Shown here: positions 6,361-11,577 of the stretch, piece by piece
Position numbering within the stretch: the stretch's first letter is position 1
How the letters are laid out: each line of letters opens with the position of its first letter
Source of the DNA: a bacterium
GTDB taxonomy: Bacteria > Patescibacteriota > Minisyncoccia > UBA6257 > UBA9933
Direction of reading: 5' to 3'
Length of the DNA stretch: 12,503 nt
NCBI GenBank assembly: GCA_021817915.1
Contig: JAKAFV010000003.1
Span: 1-12,503, forward strand
The notes under the pieces: model-generated
Seen by the model: the letters and a program-made list of their open reading frames with translations, nothing else
Database searches by the model: none
What the model was told of the DNA's origin: nothing
Made by a program: the position numbers and the translations under genes

Positions 6361-6555
6361 TTACAATAAATAACCCTTATAAACATTGTAAATATCTATT
6401 GCTAGCCCCAAAATACCTACAATCAAAATAATTATTAAAATCCAATCCGACAATAATTTCTTAAATTTAAGCTGCCAAAACGAAACACAAATTAAAAACA
6501 TAAAAATGAAAATTCCAAAAATATCAAAAAATTCAGGCCTTATAAAATCGTACAT
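6361..6555 (-). CDS. Small two-helix membrane protein, unknown function
   Basis: I do not recognise this 64-residue protein. It has two predicted membrane helices, about residues 12-29 (IFGIFIFMFLICVSFW) and 37-57 (DWILIIILIVGILGLAIDIY), joined by a short basic loop (KFKK). Lysines in that loop suggest both ends are outside and the loop inside, by the positive-inside rule. The stop codon is 2 bp before the eno ATG, so the two genes are probably transcribed and translated together. There is no Shine-Dalgarno and no cysteine or histidine motif. It is kept as a real gene because of its strongly membrane-like composition and tight spacing; a function linked to enolase is not implied. Confidence 0.65.
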   Translation of the reverse strand: MYDFIRPEFFDIFGIFIFMFLICVSFWQLKFKKLLSDWILIIILIVGILGLAIDIYNVYKGYLL

Positions 6556-6614
6556 AGTTTATTGTCTTTGATTTCTGCTGTTCAAAATATAAATTCATTA
6601 ATTAACTCTGTCTC

Positions 6615-6643
6615 TTCCTGTGCGCTCTAACGCGTTAGAGCGC
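6615..6643. repeat. Palindromic repeat, copy 1 (downstream of the TrpR-like gene)
   Basis: It contains the perfect 22-bp palindrome 6622-6643 (GCGCTCTAACG and its complement). Together with the preceding TTCCTGT it is identical over 29 bp to the copy at 7113-7141. It sits 18 bp beyond the stop of the TrpR-like gene and could form a terminator-like hairpin, but no T-run follows. Confidence 0.85.
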
Positions 6644-6661
6644 CCTATCAAACCCGATAAT

Positions 6662-7057
6662 TTAAGGATGCGTGCCTATAGCGTCAAAATATGGTTTCCA
6701 ACGGCCCTTGCCATACGGCGGTAAAAATATTCTTTCTTTTTTCTTTTTCGGTTTAGACATGGCTGAATATTTCTTAGATTTTCTAATGGATTTTTCTAAA
6801 CCTCTTTTAATAAAACTTATTGTATTATAATGCACATCCGCAATTTCCGCTATTTTTCGATAAGAATAGTTATTTTTCAATAAAAATAAAACTGCTAATC
6901 GTTTTTCTAAAAGATTTATTTCTTTTTGTGTTAAAGCTTTATCTAAAATTTTTATTAGCTGGCTTTCGTCTCTAGCGCCGACAATCTCTTTTAAAAAATC
7001 CTTCCAGATTTTATTTTTGAAAGTTCCGTCAAAATATTTTTTACTCGTAAAGCTCAT
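6662..7057 (-). CDS. TrpR/YerC-type helix-turn-helix DNA-binding protein
   Basis: This 131-residue protein belongs to the TrpR-like superfamily, closest in pattern to YerC/YecD. Residues 24-60 (IVGARDESQLIKILDKALTQ and EKRLAVLFLL) form the helical dimer core. Residues 66-86 (YRKIAEIADVHYNTISFIKRG) are the helix-turn-helix. The family is usually about 100 residues; here a basic tail is added (KKYSAMSKPKKKKERIFLPPYGKGRW, about 96-120), which may add non-specific DNA contacts. Nothing shows tryptophan binding, and there are no trp genes nearby, so a trp repressor function should not be assumed. The gene stands alone on the minus strand, bracketed by two identical palindromic repeats. No Shine-Dalgarno is seen before the ATG. 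Confidence 0.85.
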   Translation of the reverse strand: MSFTSKKYFDGTFKNKIWKDFLKEIVGARDESQLIKILDKALTQKEINLLEKRLAVLFLLKNNYSYRKIAEIADVHYNTISFIKRGLEKSIRKSKKYSAMSKPKKKKERIFLPPYGKGRWKPYFDAIGTHP

Positions 7058-7112
7058 TTTTATTTAAATAGTTAATGCCCTGAATTTAACCATTTATAGC
7101 CAAACTTCTTAT

Positions 7113-7144
7113 TTCCTGTGCGCTCTAACGCGTTAGAGCGCACA
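7113..7144. repeat. Palindromic repeat, copy 2 (upstream of the TrpR-like gene)
   Basis: A perfect 28-bp palindrome (7117-7144, centre ACGCGT) lies 59 bp upstream of the TrpR-like ATG. Positions 7113-7141 match 6615-6643 exactly and in the same orientation, 498 bp apart. It could be an operator for the regulator, a mobile palindromic element or a terminator for the upstream operon. Confidence 0.85.
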
Positions 7145-7186
7145 TGCTAAAACCTAAACAATGTATTAAATCAAAATAGCCTGCTT

Positions 7187-7795
7187 TTAGATTATTTTAT
7201 TTTCAATCAAAAAGTCTTTTACGATTTCAAAAATCTTTTTGTGGCCGGCGGAATTAGGGTGGAGGCCATCATAAAAATCCTTATCGCTCAAACTGCCCGA
7301 AATATTGATAAATGAAGTATTTTCTTTTTTGCAAACTTTTTTAATAATTTCATTATATATTCTGACATTTTCTTTATCGTAGCATTTTCCCGTAGTGCTT
7401 CTTAACAGCGGAATAGTTGTCTTATCGTTTCCTTTTGAAATACCAATTAGTATTATTTTATCTGTGAGTTTTTTCGCTTTATTAATTAATTTCAATAAAT
7501 TGCTTTCAAATTTTTTAACCGTAACTAAGGGATTATTTTTATTTCTCCTATAAGCAGAGTCATTTATCCCTACCGCAAAAATAATAACGTTCGGATGACG
7601 CGCTTCTATCTCTATGTCGAATCTTTTTAGTAATTCTTCCGTAGTATCCCTATCAATTCCCAAGTCATAAAGTTCAACCGGCGAATATTTTTTATTTCTT
7701 TTTTCTAAAAAATTTCTCAATAAATTAGCCCACGCCGTGCGAAATGGGAGACCCGCTCCCCAAACAATGCTATCTCCAAAAATAACAATTTTCAT
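7187..7795 (-). CDS. SGNH/GDSL-family hydrolase
   Basis: This 202-residue protein carries all four SGNH blocks. The nucleophile S9 lies in FGDSIVWG, G46 in DLGIDRD and N78 in VGINDS, and D176 and H179 in DGLHPN complete the catalytic set. Family members are esterases or lipases acting on acyl, acetyl or peptidoglycan-linked esters; the substrate cannot be told from sequence. There is no signal peptide, so it is probably cytoplasmic. It is the last gene of the operon: its ATG lies 1 bp after the ppsA stop, and it has the only good Shine-Dalgarno in the window (AAGGA, 7806-7802, 6 nt before the ATG). No repeat insert is seen in the gene. A link to glycerate or PEP metabolism is only positional. 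Confidence 0.92.
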   Translation of the reverse strand: MKIVIFGDSIVWGAGLPFRTAWANLLRNFLEKRNKKYSPVELYDLGIDRDTTEELLKRFDIEIEARHPNVIIFAVGINDSAYRRNKNNPLVTVKKFESNLLKLINKAKKLTDKIILIGISKGNDKTTIPLLRSTTGKCYDKENVRIYNEIIKKVCKKENTSFINISGSLSDKDFYDGLHPNSAGHKKIFEIVKDFLIENKII

Positions 7796-7796
7796 T

Positions 7797-10220
7797 TTAT
7801 TTCCTTAATTTCTTTTCTTTCTCATAAACCCTTGAAGTTGTTTTTATAACCGTGTCCGGGTTCAAAGACATGCTTTCAATACCTTCTCCCACCAAAAATT
7901 CGGCGAATTCCGGATAATCCGAAGGCGCTTGTCCGCAAATGCCGATATATTTTTTGCGTTTCCGGCATTTCTGGATAACCTCGGAAATCAGCTTTTTAAC
8001 CGATTCGTCTTTCTCATTTGCGATACCGCGGACTAATTCAGAGGCGTCACGGTCTATGCCAACCGTTAATTGCGTTAAATCATTTGAACCAATACTCATG
8101 CCGTCAAAAACATCTAAAAATTCATCCGCTAAAACAACATTTGAAGGAATTTCGCACATGACAAAAATCTTTAACAGGTTTAAGGTTGAAGGTTTAAGGT
8201 TTAAGGTTTTTTTAATTATATTTACTACTTTCTTCCCTTCTTCTACTGTCCGGCAAAAAGGCACCATCACCGCTACGTTATCAAGCTTCATTTCCTCGCG
8301 GACTTTTTTTATGGCTTCTAATTCTAAAACAAAAGCCGGAGCAAAATTTGGATGATAATAACGCGAAGCGCCGCGCCAGCCAATCATTGGATTTTCTTCT
8401 TGCGGTTCATAAATTTCCCCGCCAATTAAAGTGCGGTACTCGTTTGTTTTAAAATCGGAAAATCTCACAATCACCTGTTTGGGATAAAATGCCGCGCCGA
8501 TTTTCGCGATTCCATAAGCAAGCTTATCAACATAAAACTGCTTTTTGTTTTTATAACCCGCTGTTTTTTTGTCTATGGCTTTTTTTATGGCCGCCGACAT
8601 CTTGCCGTAATTTATCAGCGCGTTTGGATGAATGCCTATGTCACTGGCGATAATGAATTCTTCCCGCGCCAATCCCACGCCGTCATTCGGCAAAAATGAT
8701 TTTTCAAAAGCCGTGTCCGAAGTGGCGATATTCATCATTATTTTTGTTTTCGGCTTCGGGAATTTTTTAACATCATTTTCTATCACCTTAAATTTCAGAG
8801 CGCCGTTATAAACTATGCCCTCGCTGGAAGTAGTATCCACAGTAATAGTCTGGCCCGTTTTTATCCTTCTCGTGGCGCTACCAGAGCCTACAACACAAGG
8901 AATGCCCAATTCCCGGGAAACTATAGCCGCATGGCTGGTTCTACCGCCCTTATCCGTCACAATTGCCGAAGCAATTTTCATAATCGGCTCCCAATCCGGG
9001 TCTGTCATATCGGTTACCAAAACCTCGCCCGCTTTAAATTGGCTTATTTGTTTGGCGTCTAAAATTATCCGCGCTTTGCCCGTAGCGATTTTATTTCCTA
9101 CTGAAGCGCCCTTAACTAAAACTTGAGGCCTGGAGCTTGAAGCTTGAAGCTCATATTCTTTTATTTTTGAAAAATCTCTTCGGCTATGAACCGTTTCAGG
9201 CCTTGCCTGAACAATAAAAAGCTCTCCCGTTTTCCCGTCTTTCGCCCATTCCATGTCCATCGGCGTCCATTTTTTTCGCAAGGCCGTGTAATGTTTTTCT
9301 ATCATCGTCCCCCATTTCGCCAATGTTAAAATTTCCGCCTCGCTTAAAACAAATTTTTCCCTTTCAGTCTTGCTCGTATCTACAACTTTAGTTTTTTTAA
9401 TGCCTTGGCCCGCCGTAGAATAAACCATCTTGCGAGTTTTATCACCCAACCTTTTATCAATAATCGCGTTTGTTTTTTTGAAAATTAAGAATTCATCTGG
9501 GGTTACTTCTCCTTGCACAACCATTTCTCCCAGCCCCCAGGCTCCGCTTATCAAAACCACGTCTGGAAAGCCGGATTCCGTATCAAGCGTGAACATTATT
9601 CCCGAGCACCCAAGGTCGGAACGCACCATTTTTTGCACGCCCACCGAAAGCGCCATTTTTGTATAATCGAAACCCTTGTCCGATCTGTAAGAAATTGCCC
9701 TATCCGTAAATAATGAAGCAAAAGACTCTTTTACTGCCTGCAAAACCTCTTTGGCGCCCCTAATATTCAAGAAAGTTTCATATTGGCCCGCGAATGAAGC
9801 GTCTGGCGCGTCTTCCGTCGTACCGCTGGTGCGGACCGCCACATCCGAATTTTTGCCGTATTCTTTTTCCAGTTTTTGATAATTTAAAACTATTTCTTTT
9901 TCAAGCTCTTCCGGCAAATCAACGCTTTTTATCGTTTCCCTGATTAATTTTCCGCGCTTGGCTAAATCCGGAAGATTTTGCGTATTCAAACCGGCTAATG
10001 TTTGTTTTATAAAAGATTTTAAATTTTGCTTGCCGGATTTTAATTTCGCTTCTTCTAAAAAGAATCTGTAAGCGCTTGCCGTTACCGCGAAACCATCGGG
10101 CACATTTAAGCCTTTTGGCTTTAAATATCGAATCATTTCCCCAAGCGAACCATTCTTTCCCCCTACTTCCAAAACGTTTTTTATGCCAACCTCTTTATAT
10201 TGTTTAATAAAATTTTTCAT
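7797..10220 (-). CDS. ppsA: Phosphoenolpyruvate synthase
   Basis: This 807-residue enzyme (E. coli has 792) interconverts pyruvate and PEP with ATP to AMP and phosphate. The N-terminal ATP-grasp domain (about 10-345) starts VGGKNGSLGEM and ends QARPETVHS. The swivelling phosphohistidine domain (about 365-470) has the catalytic H430 in GGRTSHAAIVSRELGIP. The C-terminal PEP/pyruvate barrel (about 490-800) has R586 (VRFSDFKTNEY), R616 (GWRGASRYY), the CEIPSN strand, GSNDLTQL and the catalytic C762 in GICGQAPSDYPEF. PPDK is less likely because the C-terminus matches PpsA. Two loops are repeat-coded: 357-366 (ELQASSSRPQ), between the ATP-grasp and His domains, and 671-684 (containing NLKPSTLNL). 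The start overlaps the glycerate kinase stop by 4 bp (ATGA). Confidence 0.96.
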   Translation of the reverse strand: MKNFIKQYKEVGIKNVLEVGGKNGSLGEMIRYLKPKGLNVPDGFAVTASAYRFFLEEAKLKSGKQNLKSFIKQTLAGLNTQNLPDLAKRGKLIRETIKSVDLPEELEKEIVLNYQKLEKEYGKNSDVAVRTSGTTEDAPDASFAGQYETFLNIRGAKEVLQAVKESFASLFTDRAISYRSDKGFDYTKMALSVGVQKMVRSDLGCSGIMFTLDTESGFPDVVLISGAWGLGEMVVQGEVTPDEFLIFKKTNAIIDKRLGDKTRKMVYSTAGQGIKKTKVVDTSKTEREKFVLSEAEILTLAKWGTMIEKHYTALRKKWTPMDMEWAKDGKTGELFIVQARPETVHSRRDFSKIKEYELQASSSRPQVLVKGASVGNKIATGKARIILDAKQISQFKAGEVLVTDMTDPDWEPIMKIASAIVTDKGGRTSHAAIVSRELGIPCVVGSGSATRRIKTGQTITVDTTSSEGIVYNGALKFKVIENDVKKFPKPKTKIMMNIATSDTAFEKSFLPNDGVGLAREEFIIASDIGIHPNALINYGKMSAAIKKAIDKKTAGYKNKKQFYVDKLAYGIAKIGAAFYPKQVIVRFSDFKTNEYRTLIGGEIYEPQEENPMIGWRGASRYYHPNFAPAFVLELEAIKKVREEMKLDNVAVMVPFCRTVEEGKKVVNIIKKTLNLKPSTLNLLKIFVMCEIPSNVVLADEFLDVFDGMSIGSNDLTQLTVGIDRDASELVRGIANEKDESVKKLISEVIQKCRKRKKYIGICGQAPSDYPEFAEFLVGEGIESMSLNPDTVIKTTSRVYEKEKKLRK
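8177..8209. repeat. Heptamer array (GGTTTAA) inside ppsA
   Basis: Units are GGTTTAA, GGTTGAA, GGTTTAA, GGTTTAA and GGTTT, 4.7 copies with one substitution. On the coding strand they read about TLNLKPSTLNL (672-682). The single changed unit puts TCA (S678) where a pure array would give TAA in frame. Confidence 0.85.
9122..9149. repeat. Heptamer array (CTTGAAG) inside ppsA
   Basis: Four units, CTTGAGG, CCTGGAG, CTTGAAG and CTTGAAG, are read on the minus strand as LQASSSRPQ (358-366) in the linker between the ATP-grasp and phosphohistidine domains. This unit has no stop in any sense frame. Confidence 0.75.
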
Positions 10221-11575
10221 ATTTTTAATATTAACATCAAATCCGACACATTAAAAGTTTTTTTGTCCGTGAAAATTAAATCCCCGGTCTTTTTGAAAAA
10301 ATCCAAAGTATTGTGGCCTTTAAGATACTTTTCGCGGTCCAATTTTAATTTTCCCGCCTTATTAATGGTCAAAATGTCGCCGATAGCCCCGGCAGATTCC
10401 GTATTATCCCTGCCATCGCTGGCGAAAGAAACTATAACTAAGTTATGAGTTATAAGCTGTGAGTTGAGAGTTAAAGACCCGAGCACCGCTTCCATATTTC
10501 TTCCTCCTTTGCCCGGATTTTTGCCTAAAATAATAGTTGTTTCCCCTCCTGCCAAAACCGCTCTCGGTTCGTCTACTTTCCTATAGGAAAGTAGACGAAT
10601 TAATGGCGTCAAGGCATTTTTCGCCTCGCCTTTTAAATTATAAGAGTAAATTTTTTGTTTAAATTCTAATTTTTTCGCTTTTTCCGCCATCGCCATTGTG
10701 GGCTCGCGATTGGATATAAATAAAATATTTTTTACTTTTTCAAAATACTTTTTGTTTTTCGGCGTCTCATTTAATATGTATTTTGTATTTTGTATTTTGT
10801 ATTTTGCCAAAACTTTTTCCGCATCTTTTTTTGTTGTTTTATCATAAATTGTCGGGCCTGAAGCAACCATTGATAAACCCCAAAGGAGAGACTCCGTCTC
10901 CCTACGGGGCAGGTCCCCTTTAAAATCAAGAGGGACGTCTGCTGTTATTAAAGATATTATACTTGCGGGATAAGCGGTTTTTGCCAAACCCCCACCTTTT
11001 ACTTCCGACAAGTGTTTTCTTATTGTATTAAGTTCTACTATGTTGGCTCCCGCGTTAGTCAGTTTGCCAAAAATATCCCGCGAGGCTTTTAATTCTTTTT
11101 CAGAAGCGCAAAGCAAGGCCGAACCTCCTCCGCAAATAAAAGAAATTATCAAATCGTCTTTTCCGGCATTTTTCGCCAGCTCAATTATCTTTTTGGTTAT
11201 TTTTATATTTTGAGCCGATGGCAGTGGATGGGTGCCGGTTAAAATTTCTAATTTCGAATTTCTAATTTCTAATTTCGGTTTTTCAGTGTCTACGGCAATT
11301 CCCTTATTTAATTTACTGCCAAGAATTTTTGCTAGCGCCGCGCTTGCCAGAGCAGAGCCCTTGCCAATCCCAATAACAAAAACGTTTTTATAATTATTTA
11401 AATTAATGCTATGATGCATCATAGCATTAGAAATAAACAATTTATTGCCGTTTAATTTTATTTTATTTTTAACCGCTTTTTCTATATCTATTGCTTCATA
11501 GCCCGCCTCAACGATTTGAAGCGCTTTCTTCCGAAGCGGAGTCTTTGCCAAATTTTTAAAATTAGTGATTATCAT
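10217..11575 (-). CDS. Glycerate 2-kinase, MOFRL (GckA/TtuD) family
   Basis: This 452-residue kinase phosphorylates glycerate to 2-phosphoglycerate, which feeds enolase. The N-terminal DUF4147 domain has VIGIGKGSA (67-75, catalytic K72), GTHPLPS (114-120), CGGGSALL (148-155) and NTIRKHLSEVKGGGLA (183-198), and VASGPT follows at 237-242. The C-terminal MOFRL domain has LAGGETT (341-347), GKGGRNMEA (356-364), SFASDGRDNTESAG (383-396) and NVSDLMLIL (442-450). The gene is unusual in holding six repeat-derived stretches in frame: about 50-56 (palindrome), 101-112, 218-233 (double hairpin), 258-266, 329-338 (32-bp palindrome) and 368-379. It starts 2 bp after ileS and its TGA overlaps the ppsA ATG, so it is in the same operon. 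All signature motifs are intact, so it is probably active. Confidence 0.93.
   Translation of the reverse strand: MIITNFKNLAKTPLRKKALQIVEAGYEAIDIEKAVKNKIKLNGNKLFISNAMMHHSINLNNYKNVFVIGIGKGSALASAALAKILGSKLNKGIAVDTEKPKLEIRNSKLEILTGTHPLPSAQNIKITKKIIELAKNAGKDDLIISFICGGGSALLCASEKELKASRDIFGKLTNAGANIVELNTIRKHLSEVKGGGLAKTAYPASIISLITADVPLDFKGDLPRRETESLLWGLSMVASGPTIYDKTTKKDAEKVLAKYKIQNTKYILNETPKNKKYFEKVKNILFISNREPTMAMAEKAKKLEFKQKIYSYNLKGEAKNALTPLIRLLSYRKVDEPRAVLAGGETTIILGKNPGKGGRNMEAVLGSLTLNSQLITHNLVIVSFASDGRDNTESAGAIGDILTINKAGKLKLDREKYLKGHNTLDFFKKTGDLIFTDKKTFNVSDLMLILKI
10436..10477. repeat. Degenerate heptamer array inside the glycerate kinase gene
   Basis: Six units keep 7-bp spacing: AACTAAG, TTATGAG, TTATAAG, CTGTGAG, TTGAGAG, TTAAAGA. 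They are read on the minus strand as LTLNSQLITHNL (368-379). The CTGTGAG unit gives CAG in frame where the TTATGAG consensus would give TAA. Confidence 0.65.
10568..10599. repeat. Perfect 32-bp palindrome inside the glycerate kinase gene
   Basis: The left half runs TTCGTCTACTTTCCTA and the right half is its exact complement, with no loop bases. It encodes about SYRKVDEPR (330-338), just before the conserved LAGGETT strand, where family members have a variable linker. Confidence 0.9.
10778..10805. repeat. Heptamer array (GTATTTT x4) inside the glycerate kinase gene
   Basis: Four perfect GTATTTT units are read on the minus strand as KYKIQNTKY (258-266). The same unit forms the ileS array at 12431-12469. 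The unit has no stop in any frame on the coding strand, and the array is unmutated. Confidence 0.9.
10882..10921. repeat. Double-hairpin element inside the glycerate kinase gene
   Basis: GAGAC-TCC-GTCTC (10888-10900) and GGGG-CAGGT-CCCC (10906-10918) lie within outer arms AAAGG (10882-10886) and CCTTT (10917-10921). It codes for about 218-233 (FKGDLPRRETESLLWG), an apparent insert of roughly 14 residues between TADVP and the conserved VASGPT motif. Confidence 0.7.
11243..11277. repeat. Heptamer array (AATTTCT/G x5) inside the glycerate kinase gene
   Basis: Units are AATTTCT, AATTTCG, AATTTCT, AATTTCT and AATTTCG, read on the minus strand as KLEIRNSKLEI (101-111). The AATTTCG in the second unit makes S107 TCG, where a pure array would give TAG. 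Confidence 0.9.
11404..11429. repeat. Perfect 26-bp palindrome inside the glycerate kinase gene
   Basis: TAATGCTATGATG and its exact complement meet at ATGCAT. It encodes NAMMHHS (50-56), a short insert before the conserved NVFVIGIGKGS strand. Confidence 0.85.
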
Positions 11576-11577
11576 AG

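Noticed and set aside
6662..7057. Calling the regulator the trp operon repressor TrpR
   Set aside because: The fold family fits, but there are no tryptophan genes or ligand evidence nearby, and the basic tail points to the YerC-type branch.
7939..9713. Plus-strand open frames opposite ppsA
   Set aside because: They lie against conserved ppsA motifs and have no start signals or recognisable domains.
10217..10220. UGA recoding as glycine or tryptophan, as in some Patescibacteria groups
   Set aside because: The glycerate kinase gene ends at a TGA overlapping the ppsA start, right after the conserved C-terminal motif, and no gene here needs a UGA read-through.
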